From the NCBI RefSeq assembly GCF_001307195.1, contig NZ_CP012808.1, positions 620,001 to 684,000 on the forward strand: a DNA stretch of 64,000 nt. Reading direction: 5' to 3'. The position numbers and the translations under genes were made by a program. This document shows, in pieces, positions 9,851 to 21,848 of this stretch. The stretch is from Acinetobacter equi. GTDB lineage: Bacteria > Pseudomonadota > Gammaproteobacteria > Pseudomonadales > Moraxellaceae. Under the pieces are notes generated by a model. The model saw only the letters and a list, made by a program, of their open reading frames with translations, was not told where the DNA came from and did not search any database. The first letter of the stretch is position 1. Each line of letters starts with the position of its first letter.

Positions 9851-10903
9851 TTAAAGTCTTTTTGGTAAATGACTTGTCCATGTCATTAAATTTACAGCAG
9901 CATCATTACGCGCTTGCGTTGTTGGAGCACCTAAAATAACTACAATTGCAGGACGGTTATTTAAAGTCGTATGCATGACAACACAACGCCCAGCTTCATT
10001 AATAAAGCCTGTTTTAGAAATATTAATATTCCAACCACCATTGCGTACTAAGGCATTGGTATTATTTGATTTAAGAACACGATAACCTAAATTAAAATCA
10101 TACGTTGGTGTTGTTGAGAATTGGCGAATTAAACCATACTGTGATGCGGCCGTGACCAGAATACCCAAATCACGTGCCGAAGCAACATTTCCAGGATGTA
10201 ATCCTGTAGACTCCATATAATGTGTACTTGTCATTCCCAATTGTTTTGCTTTCGCATTCATTGCAGCAATAAATGCAGAACGACCACCTGGATACGTACG
10301 AGCAAGTGCCGCAGCAGCAGGATTTTCTGATTTCATTAAAGCAAATAATAATGCTTCAGCACGATTCATTGTATCGCCAGCACGTAAAGTTGAGCTAGAA
10401 CTTTTACAGCCAGCACAAGAAAAATCTCCTTGTTGCAAAGTAATCGTTTCCGACATATTCAACCGTGCATCTGCAATAACAACTGCCGTCATCAACTTTG
10501 TAATTGATGCTATTGGAAGTGATGCATTTGAGTTTTTGCTATAAAGTACTTCACCTGTTTCAGCATCCATCACCAATGCAGCACGGGCACTTACATCTGG
10601 TGAGTTATTAAAAACAGCAGTTGTATCTACAATTTGTCCAGGTTTTGATAGTACAGGTGTAGATGGTATTGTTGAAATATTGCGTGTCGTTTTAACCGTC
10701 ACGCTCCCCTGTGGACTAAGTTCCACATTGGCAACATCTTTATTCAATAACATTTCAACATCTTCAGATGACCAACTTGTGTTAGGCTGACCTGATTGTT
10801 TTGATAAGTTATTTACAACGATCTCAGCTTGTGAGAAGGTTGTTGCACTAAAAAGGAATGTTATTCCCAATACGCGCATAAGCGCTTTTTTAGAATTGTT
10901 CAC
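9851..10903 (-). CDS. pbpG: D-alanyl-D-alanine endopeptidase (PBP7/8)
   Basis: Periplasmic low-molecular-mass penicillin-binding protein of 350 residues that cleaves peptidoglycan cross-links. A signal peptide (about 1-26) ends near FSQAEI. Roughly 70 low-complexity residues follow before the peptidase S11 domain with SITK (S133, K136), SEN in MKSENPAA, and KTG in ISKTGF. Start is a GTG with a weak ribosome site; an ATG eight codons later is possible. Faces thrC across a shared terminator and diverges from gacA. Confidence 0.9.
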   Translation of the reverse strand: MNNSKKALMRVLGITFLFSATTFSQAEIVVNNLSKQSGQPNTSWSSEDVEMLLNKDVANVELSPQGSVTVKTTRNISTIPSTPVLSKPGQIVDTTAVFNNSPDVSARAALVMDAETGEVLYSKNSNASLPIASITKLMTAVVIADARLNMSETITLQQGDFSCAGCKSSSSTLRAGDTMNRAEALLFALMKSENPAAAALARTYPGGRSAFIAAMNAKAKQLGMTSTHYMESTGLHPGNVASARDLGILVTAASQYGLIRQFSTTPTYDFNLGYRVLKSNNTNALVRNGGWNINISKTGFINEAGRCVVMHTTLNNRPAIVVILGAPTTQARNDAAVNLMTWTSHLPKRL

Positions 10904-11117
10904 TTGTCTTTACTCAACTTCAATAAAGTAATACATTGATGTATTACTCCGAATATGTCTTACATTTACAACAAAAAGTGATATTTTAGTTTCTCACATC
11001 ATGTATGTAACAGTTTTCGATTAGAAAATCCTATATAGGATTGCTAATTTTGTCGTTTCATTGCAAGCTTATTTTGCTTTATGTAACAAAAATATGAAAA
11101 GTAACTAGAGGGAAAGC

Positions 11118-11756
11118 ATGGTGATCACTGTTTTAGTTGTAGACGATCATGAATTAGTACGGACTGGAATATGCCGTATGCTAGAAGATCATACTGAAAT
11201 TCAAGTCATTGGACAAGCTGAATCTGGTGAAGATGCCATTAATATGGTTCGTCAAAATCCACCAAATGTCGTCTTACTCGATGTCAATATGCCAGGAATT
11301 GGTGGGGTTGAAACTACGCGTCGATTATTACAAACAGCACCAATGACCAAAGTGCTTGCTGTAAGTGGTTTAGCTGAAGAACCTTACCCTTCTTTAATTC
11401 TTAAAGCTGGAGCAAAAGGTTATATCACTAAAGGTGCACCTGTTTCAGAAATGGTTCGTGCCATTAACAAAGTCATGCAAGGTGGTAAATACTTTAGTGC
11501 TGATATTGCAGAGCAAATAGCAAGTTCTTATTTATCTGACACTCAACAGTCCCCTTTTGATAATTTGTCAGAACGTGAAATGCAAGTTGCCATGATGGTT
11601 GTGAATTGTATTTCTACTCAAGAAATTGCCGATAAATTATTTGTAAGTGTTAAAACTGTAAATACATATCGTTATCGAATTTTTGAAAAACTGAATATTG
11701 ATAGTGATGTAAAGTTAACGCATCTTGCCATGCGTTATGGTCTTGTTAAACCATAA
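11118..11756 (+). CDS. gacA: GacA/UvrY-type response regulator
   Basis: NarL/FixJ-family regulator of 212 residues. The receiver domain (1-120) has D10/D11 and the phospho-acceptor D55 in LLDVNMPG. A LuxR-type helix-turn-helix at about 148-205 contains LSEREMQV and VSVKTVNTYRYRI. The pattern is that of GacA, partner of the GacS hybrid kinase, which in gammaproteobacteria controls small regulatory RNAs and virulence or motility. AGAGGGA precedes the ATG. It lies 17 bp ahead of pilS on the same strand, suggesting coexpression; no gacS is in the window. Confidence 0.88.
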   Translation: MVITVLVVDDHELVRTGICRMLEDHTEIQVIGQAESGEDAINMVRQNPPNVVLLDVNMPGIGGVETTRRLLQTAPMTKVLAVSGLAEEPYPSLILKAGAKGYITKGAPVSEMVRAINKVMQGGKYFSADIAEQIASSYLSDTQQSPFDNLSEREMQVAMMVVNCISTQEIADKLFVSVKTVNTYRYRIFEKLNIDSDVKLTHLAMRYGLVKP

Positions 11757-11773
11757 AACAGTAGAGTGTTTAA

Positions 11774-13336
11774 ATGCTCTATCATCATACACGTTTGAGC
11801 CAGTACCATCTTGGATTATGGTATGGTTCATACCGTTGTATTATTGCCGTCTGTCTCTTAATTGTTTTCTTTTCAAATACTCAAAGCGCTGATACGAACT
11901 ATATTTTTCCGCAACTGTATCTTCTTACTCTTATTTGTTACGTTATTTTAAGTTCACTCCAACTCATAAGCTACATATTTTTCAATCTAAAAATAAATCA
12001 AAATATAACACTATTTTTTGCTATAGATGTCATCGTTTATAGCCTATTAACCTTTGCTTCTCACGGTTCAAATTTTTCTGTCAATTTGCTCTTTACAATC
12101 ACTATTTTTGCTGCCTCTATTCTTCTTGAATCTAAAAAAGCACTTTTAATTACTCTCATTGCCGTCATTAGCGTTGTTTATCAGTATATCGTAGGAAGCT
12201 TATTTTCCATTATTAATCTAGGTCAGGTTGGAAATAGTGCACTTTTAGCCATCATTTTTTTATTCGTTTATGTGGGTGGACAAATCACGATAAAACGTTT
12301 CCGCTCATTAGAAAAATCAAATTATCGTCAATCTTTAGAGCTTCATCAATTACAAAATATTAATCGTCATATTCTTGAACAAATTGAAACGGGATATTTA
12401 GTTTTAACTCAAACAGGAGACATGATTTTAAGCAATCCAGCTTCTAGAAAACTCTTAGGAATACCCCCCTCACAAGAAACAGAAAATGTATCCTTACAAT
12501 ATCTACAGCCAGATTTATTTCAACGTTTAGACCTAGCAACCTTACAAGATGGAGACAAATTTCAATTTACCTCTCGTTTAGCTGAATATCACACAGTGAT
12601 CCACATACAAGAGCTCAAAGTTCCACAACAAACATTAGTTTTATTAACTATTCAAGATGCAAAATTTCTAAATCAGCAAGTTCAACAACTTAAATTAGCT
12701 GCTTTAGGACAACTCTCAGCCAGTATTGCACATGAAATTCGCAATCCTTTAGCTGCAATCATGCAAGCGAACCAACTTTATTTACAAAGTAGCTCAATAG
12801 AACAAAAACAATTAACAGAAATGATTGATCGGCAAGCATTAAGAATGAATAAAATTATTGAAGACACTTTAGGTATGGCAAAAAATAAAGAAACCACACC
12901 AACTCGTATTGAACTTGATTATTTTTTAAAGTATTTTTTACAAGAAGATTTATCCGATATTTATCAAAAAATAAGAGTAGAATCTGAACCTAATTTAAGT
13001 ATATTATTTGATGAATTACAATTAAGGCAAATTCTAATCAATTTGATTCGAAATGCTATAAAACATAATAATCCAGATTACAGCTATATTTTGCTTAAAA
13101 CATACAAAAAACAAAACGTAGTGAGAATAGAAATTCAAGATTTTGGTTCAGGAGTTGCCCAACAAGATCTTAATGATTTATTTAAACCTTTCTTTAGCAC
13201 TGACATTAATGGTACAGGCTTAGGATTATATTTATCGATGAGTTTTTGCGAAGCAAATCAAGCCAAACTAAGCTATGTAGAAAAAGAGTTTGGGGCATGC
13301 TTTAGAATTGAGTGTTCAAATTTAGCTGTAATTTAA
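11774..13336 (+). CDS. pilS: Sensor histidine kinase PilS
   Basis: Membrane kinase of 520 residues that senses pilin levels and phosphorylates PilR. About six N-terminal membrane helices occupy residues 20-180, followed by a PAS-like region (about 195-300). The H-box SASIAHEIRNPLAA has the phospho-histidine at about residue 320, and a HATPase domain has the N-box (NLIRNAIKHN) and G-box (GTGLGLYL). Adjacent pilR supports the assignment. It sits 17 bp after gacA. Confidence 0.92.
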   Translation: MLYHHTRLSQYHLGLWYGSYRCIIAVCLLIVFFSNTQSADTNYIFPQLYLLTLICYVILSSLQLISYIFFNLKINQNITLFFAIDVIVYSLLTFASHGSNFSVNLLFTITIFAASILLESKKALLITLIAVISVVYQYIVGSLFSIINLGQVGNSALLAIIFLFVYVGGQITIKRFRSLEKSNYRQSLELHQLQNINRHILEQIETGYLVLTQTGDMILSNPASRKLLGIPPSQETENVSLQYLQPDLFQRLDLATLQDGDKFQFTSRLAEYHTVIHIQELKVPQQTLVLLTIQDAKFLNQQVQQLKLAALGQLSASIAHEIRNPLAAIMQANQLYLQSSSIEQKQLTEMIDRQALRMNKIIEDTLGMAKNKETTPTRIELDYFLKYFLQEDLSDIYQKIRVESEPNLSILFDELQLRQILINLIRNAIKHNNPDYSYILLKTYKKQNVVRIEIQDFGSGVAQQDLNDLFKPFFSTDINGTGLGLYLSMSFCEANQAKLSYVEKEFGACFRIECSNLAVI

Positions 13337-13354
13337 AATTTTTTGGGGAAAATT

Positions 13355-14758
13355 TTGAATTCGAATGCAATCGTTCTTCTGGTCGATGATGAGGAGGATT
13401 TATGCCATTTAATGGCAATGAGTCTATCTCGAATGGGAGTTCAATCTCAAATTGCTCATAATATTAAAGAAGCAAAAACATTACTTTTACAACAACATTT
13501 CGATGCTTGTCTAACCGATCTAAATTTACCAGATGGTAATGGTATTCAATTGGTTGAATATATAGCGGGACAATATCCTCAGCTTCCTGTTGCTGTTTTA
13601 ACCGCATATGGCAACATGAATATTGCGATTTCTGCTCTGAAAGCGGGAGCTTTTGATTTTGTCAGTAAACCAATCAATCAAAAGCACTTAGAACAATTAT
13701 TAGAAAAAGCTTTAAATCATCCTTTAAAATTTTCTGACTTTAACCAAGAAGAACTTTTACTTGAACATAAGATGCTCATTGGTGAATCTAAACCAATTCA
13801 ACAACTGAGGATCACAATAAAAAAAATTGCCCGATCACAAGCCCCTGTTTTCATTACAGGTGAATCAGGTACAGGAAAAGAAGTAGTTGCAAATTTAATT
13901 CATCGACTAAGTCATAGAAATGATGGACCCTTTATTGCAATCAATTGCGGTGCTATACCAACTGATCTTATGGAAAGTGAGTTATTTGGACATAAAAAAG
14001 GCAGTTTTACAGGTGCAACACAAGACAAACAAGGGCTTATTTTATCTGCACATGGTGGAAGTTTATTTCTCGATGAAATTGCAGAGTTACCTTTAAATAT
14101 GCAGGTTAAATTATTAAGAGCCGTTCAAGAGAAAAAAATTCGTCCTGTAGGTTCAGATCAGGAAATTGATGTTGACTTTAGAATTATTAGTGCCAGCCAC
14201 CAAGACTTAGAGCATCTCGTTCAACAAGGAAAGTTTCGGCAAGATTTATTCTTTCGCCTACATGTGATGGATATTCACCTTCCCCCATTACGCGAAAGAG
14301 AAAGTGATATTTTACTCCTTGCAAACTACTTCAGCCAAAAAATTTCCCATGATTGGGGGATTGCTCCAAAAACATTGAGTACAGATGCTGAGATTTTTTT
14401 ACTTTCCCAATACTATTCTGGAAATGTACGTGAACTACGTAATATGATTGAACGAGCTATGACCTTATGTGACCATCATGTAATTAGTATTGAACATCTT
14501 CAAACAATTTCAGTTCGAAAAATTCGCAATTCATCTTTAGAACCTTTAAAAAATCAGCATAATGATAATTATGAAAAATTAGGTCAGATACTGCCAAGTG
14601 AAGGCTTAGAGGCTTATCTGGAAAGAATTGAAAAAGAGGTTCTTTTAAATGCACTTAACCAAACTTATTGGAATAGAACACTTGCTGCAAAAAAATTAAA
14701 AATGTCATTCCGTTCATTGAGATATCGCTTGAAAAAACTCAATTTAGAAAATGAATAA
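13355..14758 (+). CDS. pilR: Sigma-54-dependent response regulator PilR
   Basis: NtrC-family activator of 467 residues; phosphorylated PilR activates pilA (type IV pilin) transcription with RpoN. The receiver domain has the acceptor D55 in CLTDLNLPDG. The AAA+ domain carries Walker A GESGTGKE (from about 169), the sigma-54 contact loop GSFTGA (a known variant of GAFTGA) and the Walker B region LFLDEIAEL. A Fis-type helix-turn-helix closes the protein. The start is taken as TTG 13355, preceded by GGGGAA at about 5 nt; a TTG at 13343 has no ribosome site. The start codon lies within GAATTC (13357-13362). Confidence 0.9.
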   Translation: MNSNAIVLLVDDEEDLCHLMAMSLSRMGVQSQIAHNIKEAKTLLLQQHFDACLTDLNLPDGNGIQLVEYIAGQYPQLPVAVLTAYGNMNIAISALKAGAFDFVSKPINQKHLEQLLEKALNHPLKFSDFNQEELLLEHKMLIGESKPIQQLRITIKKIARSQAPVFITGESGTGKEVVANLIHRLSHRNDGPFIAINCGAIPTDLMESELFGHKKGSFTGATQDKQGLILSAHGGSLFLDEIAELPLNMQVKLLRAVQEKKIRPVGSDQEIDVDFRIISASHQDLEHLVQQGKFRQDLFFRLHVMDIHLPPLRERESDILLLANYFSQKISHDWGIAPKTLSTDAEIFLLSQYYSGNVRELRNMIERAMTLCDHHVISIEHLQTISVRKIRNSSLEPLKNQHNDNYEKLGQILPSEGLEAYLERIEKEVLLNALNQTYWNRTLAAKKLKMSFRSLRYRLKKLNLENE

Positions 14759-14790
14759 AACTCAATCAAAATATTAAAAATTTATATTTA

Positions 14791-15960
14791 TTATTTTTGG
14801 TTGAGAAGAAGCTCAGCAACATGTTCAATATATGCTTCTTCTTTCATATCGGGTGGTAAAACATAGCTATGATTTGGTTCAATCCCAATTCCCTCAATCA
14901 TATTCCCTTTCGGTGTGTAATAATGAGAAACCGTCATTTGTAGTGCTGAATTATCAGATAAAGGAAATAGCTTTTGTACCACACCTTTACCATAACTTTT
15001 TTCACCCACAACCCATGCACGGCCATGCTCTTTTAAGGCTGCCGTAAATACCTCTGCCGCAGATGCTGAACGATTATTGATTAAAATTCCTACTTTCAAT
15101 TGATCATGATCATATCCTGGCAATGCTTGATATTGCTGATCACCCTCACTTCGGCTTTTTGTTGATACAATAATACCTTGACTTAAAAATAAATCTGCAG
15201 ACTCTACGGCTGCTGACAATAAGCCACCTGGGTTATTTCTTAAATCAATTAAAACTGCTTTAATACCATTTTCAGAATATTGATCGATCAAATTTGAAAT
15301 CTGATTTGCTGTATCTTGTTGAAAAACTTTGACCTTAACCACCAAGACATGATTGTTTAAAAGTTGTGCTTGGATATCTGTTTCAACTTTTTTATTCCGC
15401 ACCAAATTAAATGGTTGGCTATTTCCTGCGAGCTGAATACTTAATGTTGAGCCTACAGCACCACTGAGTAAATTATTCACTTGGTCATGATTCAGTTTTT
15501 TAAGTTCTTGATCATCTATTTTAAAAACACTAACACCATTTCTGAGCCCTTGTTTAGATGAATCTCCATCTTTTTTTATATTTTTAATAACCCATTGATT
15601 AATCTTGTCATTATGTTCCAATTCAAAATCTACTGAAGCAATATCACCTTCTGTATATTGAACAAGTTGCTTATATTCTTCAGGTAATAAATAACGAGAA
15701 TAACGATCCAACCCACTTACAAGCCCTTTAATCGCTTGCTGAAACAACTGTTCATCATTTTTTTCTTGAACATAATTATCCTGCACAATGCCATAAATCT
15801 GTACAAATTTTTGGATAGATTCTACAGGTACTTCTTCAGATTTCAGATCTAATTCATCATCAAAACCTGAAAGGTTATTATTTGCAGGTGCAGCCCATAC
15901 AGTGAAAAGACCCGAACACGCCAGTAAAGTTATAAAAACTAAATATGTGTGCCGAGTCAT
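14791..15960 (-). CDS. S41 C-terminal processing protease
   Basis: Envelope serine protease of 389 residues of the Ctp/Prc type. A hydrophobic N-terminus either ends at an AAPA signal-peptidase site or, less likely, at the early lipobox-like LLAC. A degenerate PDZ-like region (about 105-195) precedes the S41 domain with the catalytic serine in NRSASAAE and the lysine in GEKSYGKG. The family trims or degrades envelope proteins. It lies 20 bp downstream of gpmI on the same strand and faces pilR. The arrangement fits a short Ctp, not the larger E. coli Prc. Confidence 0.88.
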   Translation of the reverse strand: MTRHTYLVFITLLACSGLFTVWAAPANNNLSGFDDELDLKSEEVPVESIQKFVQIYGIVQDNYVQEKNDEQLFQQAIKGLVSGLDRYSRYLLPEEYKQLVQYTEGDIASVDFELEHNDKINQWVIKNIKKDGDSSKQGLRNGVSVFKIDDQELKKLNHDQVNNLLSGAVGSTLSIQLAGNSQPFNLVRNKKVETDIQAQLLNNHVLVVKVKVFQQDTANQISNLIDQYSENGIKAVLIDLRNNPGGLLSAAVESADLFLSQGIIVSTKSRSEGDQQYQALPGYDHDQLKVGILINNRSASAAEVFTAALKEHGRAWVVGEKSYGKGVVQKLFPLSDNSALQMTVSHYYTPKGNMIEGIGIEPNHSYVLPPDMKEEAYIEHVAELLLNQK

Positions 15961-15980
15961 AATTCACCTTATAAATTTAT

Positions 15981-17528
15981 TTATGGTGTAAGGGTAATTA
16001 AATTACGACCCTTCATTTCTTCTGGAATAGGAAGTTGCATTAAACTTAAAAGCGTTGGTGCAACATCTGCCAATACACCACCCTCAGCAATAACAGCTTG
16101 AGTTGGCCCCACATAAATAAACGGAACCAATTCCGTTGTATGTTGGGTATGTACTTGACCACTTTCATAGTCTTGCATTTGTTCTACATTACCATGATCA
16201 GCAGTCACAAGCATATGGCCATTTTGTGCCATTACAGCGTCATATACACGACCTAAACAGGTATCAACTGCTTCAACTGCTTTAACCGCTGCAGAGAATA
16301 CACCTGTATGCCCTACCATATCACCATTTGCGAAGTTCACAACAAGTAGATCATACTCACCTGAATTAATCGCTGCAACAAGTTCATCAGTAACTTCATA
16401 AGCACTCATCTCTGGCTTTAAGTCATAAGTTGCAACATTTGGTGATGGAATAAGAATACGTTTTTCACCCGGATATTCATCTTCACGACCACCACTAAAG
16501 AAGAATGTTACATGAGCATACTTCTCTGTTTCAGCAATACGTAATTGTGTTTTACCCAAATTCGATAAATACTCACCAATTGAATTCGTTAAAGCTTCAG
16601 GCATGTATGCAACTGGTGCATCAATTGTTGCTTGGTAACGCGTTAACATGACATATTTTGCAAGCTGTGGAACAACCTTACGTTCAAAACTAGCGAAGTC
16701 TTTTTCTACAAATGCACGTGTAATCTCACGTGCACGGTCTGCACGAAAATTCATAAAGATTAAGCTGTCGCCATCTGAAACTTTTGCAACATCGCCAATA
16801 CGTGTTGCTTTTACAAACTCATCACTTTCTTCAGCTGCATATGCAAGTTCTAAGCCTTCAACTGCTGTTGCTGCTGTACGAACAGCCTCTCCTTCAGTCA
16901 ATAAACGATAAGCTTGTTCAACACGATCCCAACGGTTATCACGATCCATGGCGAAATAACGACCAATCATTGTCGCAATACGACCTTGAGCAGGATATTG
17001 AGCAAATAAAGCATCTAATTTTTCTAAAGAAGGTTGAGCGCTTTTCGGTGGAGTATCACGACCATCTAAAAATGCGTGTAAATAAACTTTCACACCACGT
17101 TTAAGTGCTAATTCTGCCATTGCAACAATATGATCTTCATGTGAGTGAACACCACCTTGAGATAATAATCCCATAATATGTACGGCATTATTTGTTGCTT
17201 TTGCTTTTTCAACTGCATCTACAAGTACTTCATGCTCAAAGAATGCACCTGTACGAATATCTTTAGTAATACGTGTAAAATCTTGATAAAGCACACGACC
17301 TGCACCAAGATTCATATGACCAACTTCAGAGTTCCCCATCTGACCATCAGGTAAACCAACATCTTCGCCAGATCCAGAAATTAGGCTATGAGGATGATTT
17401 TCCTGCATTGCTGTCAAATTTGGACGTTTCGCTGCTAAAAAAGCATTATCTTTTTCTTCAATACGATGCCCAACACCATCCATAATTACCAATACGTGAG
17501 GGATTTTTCCAGCAGTTGCATCCGTCAT
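15981..17528 (-). CDS. gpmI: 2,3-bisphosphoglycerate-independent phosphoglycerate mutase
   Basis: Manganese-dependent glycolytic/gluconeogenic enzyme of 515 residues interconverting 3- and 2-phosphoglycerate. The N-terminal metal-site aspartate is in VIMDGVG, the catalytic serine is S67 in [10 protein letters not shown], and a second metal site lies in VTADHGNVE near the C-terminus. The start is ATG 17528 (MTDATAGK), 8 nt after AAAGAG; a GTG three codons earlier is less well placed. Length matches E. coli GpmI (514). Confidence 0.96.
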   Translation of the reverse strand: MTDATAGKIPHVLVIMDGVGHRIEEKDNAFLAAKRPNLTAMQENHPHSLISGSGEDVGLPDGQMGNSEVGHMNLGAGRVLYQDFTRITKDIRTGAFFEHEVLVDAVEKAKATNNAVHIMGLLSQGGVHSHEDHIVAMAELALKRGVKVYLHAFLDGRDTPPKSAQPSLEKLDALFAQYPAQGRIATMIGRYFAMDRDNRWDRVEQAYRLLTEGEAVRTAATAVEGLELAYAAEESDEFVKATRIGDVAKVSDGDSLIFMNFRADRAREITRAFVEKDFASFERKVVPQLAKYVMLTRYQATIDAPVAYMPEALTNSIGEYLSNLGKTQLRIAETEKYAHVTFFFSGGREDEYPGEKRILIPSPNVATYDLKPEMSAYEVTDELVAAINSGEYDLLVVNFANGDMVGHTGVFSAAVKAVEAVDTCLGRVYDAVMAQNGHMLVTADHGNVEQMQDYESGQVHTQHTTELVPFIYVGPTQAVIAEGGVLADVAPTLLSLMQLPIPEEMKGRNLITLTP

Positions 17529-17652
17529 GATGTACACTCTTTCTGTTTACTAATTCATCAACATATCTTACCTTTTTTTCAGGTAAGACTCTATCTTAAA
17601 GCCTATGGTTTAAGCCTTTTAACACTATTGTTTTCTTCTATTTAAGATCACT

Positions 17653-18723
17653 TTATCTTGCTCGGTGCAATAAGTATCCACCAATACAAAATACGAAAAG
17701 AATAGGAAGGAAGACAAACCATGCAGGTGATGGTGAATACACTAAACTTGCGTATCCAAAAAAGTCCTGCAAATAAAAGAAACCTAAACCTGTAAATAAT
17801 GCAATCACTAAGCGAAAGCCCATTGACTGCTGACGTAAAGGTCCAAAAATAAAGGAACAAGCAACAACAACCAATGCTATTAAAGAAAAAGGTGTTGCTA
17901 CTTTTTGCCAAAATGCCAATTGGTATGTTTTTGGAACTTGGCTATATTCATGCATATAACTTGTAATACTAATTAATTGGCTTGGTGATAAATCATTTGG
18001 GTCCATCGTAACCATATGAACATATTTAGGTTGTAACGCCATTGCTAATGGTAAGTTAGGTAAAACATCTACATGCGCATTACCATCATTTAAAATATCC
18101 AATTCTTTGGCATCTTTTAAGTCCCAACGTCCATCAGTAATAAAATTACCTTGCTCAGCAGAAATTGTCGCTCGCAAATTATACTTTTCATCAAAATCTA
18201 AAGCTTCAACGCCTTTTAACTGTCCTAATGAATTCGCATAGTCAATATAAATAAAGCGCTGCCCTTCTCGGGTCCAATAGCCTCGAACAGATCCTAACTC
18301 TGCAACAGTTCTATGCTTTTTAATATTTTTGGCTTGCTCATTGGTATATGGAATAACCCACTCACTTAAGGTAAATGCTAAAACAATTAAAATAAGTGCT
18401 GAACGAATGACCCATCCAACTATGCTCCATAGACTAATGCCTGAAGCACGCATCACAATAAGTTCACTATTAGAAGCCAAAATACCTAAACCTAAAACAG
18501 CACCAATCAATGCTGAAATGGGTAAAATTTCATATAGATATTTAGGTGCTCCCCACAATACATATTTCAATGCATCTAAAGCACCATAGCCATCTTCCAA
18601 TGAGCCAAGCTCACCCAAATAAGTAAATAAAACTTGTAATCCAGATAAAATAAGCGTAGCACCAATCATCGCAAGTGCAGTCGTTTTCGTTACATGCTTC
18701 GCAACAATTCTACGAGCTAACAT
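17653..18723 (-). CDS. lptG: LPS export permease LptG
   Basis: Inner-membrane protein of 356 residues. It forms the LptB2FG ABC transporter that pulls lipopolysaccharide or lipooligosaccharide out of the inner membrane. Three helices in about the first 110 residues and three in about the last 90 flank a periplasmic beta-jellyroll. The N-terminal MLARRIVAKHV and C-terminal half match the YjgP/YjgQ family. It follows lptF with only 2 bp between them, so translation is probably coupled. Confidence 0.93.
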   Translation of the reverse strand: MLARRIVAKHVTKTTALAMIGATLILSGLQVLFTYLGELGSLEDGYGALDALKYVLWGAPKYLYEILPISALIGAVLGLGILASNSELIVMRASGISLWSIVGWVIRSALILIVLAFTLSEWVIPYTNEQAKNIKKHRTVAELGSVRGYWTREGQRFIYIDYANSLGQLKGVEALDFDEKYNLRATISAEQGNFITDGRWDLKDAKELDILNDGNAHVDVLPNLPLAMALQPKYVHMVTMDPNDLSPSQLISITSYMHEYSQVPKTYQLAFWQKVATPFSLIALVVVACSFIFGPLRQQSMGFRLVIALFTGLGFFYLQDFFGYASLVYSPSPAWFVFLPILFVFCIGGYLLHRAR

Positions 18724-18725
18724 AA

Positions 18726-19826
18726 TTAAGACCTCACTTGCTTGGTGGTATTTTTAAACTTTGCCGTTAACTTTTGCTTACGTGAAAATAATGCAGCAAA
18801 AAGAGAATATGCGATAAGCACTGCTGGATAACTCCATACCCCAACTTCTTCTTTCGTAATACGTGTTTTAAGTGCCATTAAAACAACGATTAAACTTGCA
18901 AAAATGAGCAATGAAGGGAAAAGCTTTAAATATCGCCCTTGTCGTGGATTTACTTCAGATAATGCAACTGCTAAGAATAACGCCACAAATACAGTAAATG
19001 GAACAAATACACGCCACCATAATTCACTTGCAACAACGGGATCTTGTCTATTTTCCCAAAGCTGAGTTGTAGGTAACGCATCAACTTCTGTGCTATCAAA
19101 TTTTGCTTCTTTATTATTTTCTAACCGTAATCGATAACTCTCAAACTCAATATGAGAATATTTTGGTTGTCCAGGTAAGATTTCATAACGGCGACCTTCT
19201 GTTAAATCAACAACACTCGCTGTATCACCAGGGACATCAACTCGCTCAGCTTCTCTCGCCATAATAATAATATCTGGCTTTTTCACATCACCAGATCGTT
19301 GATAAACAAAAATATCTCTTAATCTTTTTCGATCTTCTGAAAGATCACCTGCATAAATTGTATAAGGTCCAGATGAAATAAATTCTTTTGGTCGAACTAA
19401 ATCAAATCCTGAACGAATGGCTTGAGTTGAGGTGAGTTCTTCATATTTTCTAACACCCCATGGTCCTGCCCAAAACATTAAGAACCCTTGTACTATCATA
19501 AATACAATAGTCATTGGAACAAGAAGCTTTGCTAAATGATTTCGACTAAGCCCACTGCTATTAAATACAGCCATCTCATGGTCAACATAAAGTCGACCAA
19601 AAACCAACATTAATGCAATGAAAAAACCTAATGGAAGAATTAATGTCAAAAATTCTGGTAAGCGGTATCCAATAATGCTAAATAAAATACTGACATCTAA
19701 ACGCCCTTGTGCAGCTACACCAAAATACTTAATCAGTCGACCACCCATCATGATCAATGTCAATAAGGCAATCACTACCAATGAAGTTGAAACCACTTGC
19801 TTGACCAGATAACGCCGAATAATCAA
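18726..19826 (-). CDS. lptF: LPS export permease LptF
   Basis: Partner of LptG, 366 residues, with the same six-helix plus periplasmic jellyroll plan. The IIRRYLVKQV start and PEFLTLILPLGFF membrane segment are typical. It is transcribed divergently from pepA across about 150 bp, the same lptFG/pepA arrangement found in E. coli. Assigned as F because it precedes the more LptG-like protein. Confidence 0.93.
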   Translation of the reverse strand: MIIRRYLVKQVVSTSLVVIALLTLIMMGGRLIKYFGVAAQGRLDVSILFSIIGYRLPEFLTLILPLGFFIALMLVFGRLYVDHEMAVFNSSGLSRNHLAKLLVPMTIVFMIVQGFLMFWAGPWGVRKYEELTSTQAIRSGFDLVRPKEFISSGPYTIYAGDLSEDRKRLRDIFVYQRSGDVKKPDIIIMAREAERVDVPGDTASVVDLTEGRRYEILPGQPKYSHIEFESYRLRLENNKEAKFDSTEVDALPTTQLWENRQDPVVASELWWRVFVPFTVFVALFLAVALSEVNPRQGRYLKLFPSLLIFASLIVVLMALKTRITKEEVGVWSYPAVLIAYSLFAALFSRKQKLTAKFKNTTKQVRS

Positions 19827-19957
19827 ATTAATTCTTCCAGAAACGGGGTAAAAAAACTCGCATTAGTTTACCCTAATGTTAAAAATATAAAACTATACTC
19901 ATGTTGCACATTGAAACTAAGTTGATGAAAATGTTTCAATGAACTCTAAATTTCTAA

Positions 19958-21824
<1,867 letters not shown>

Positions 21825-21848
21825 TCATGTTAACAAAGGAGATATCTT

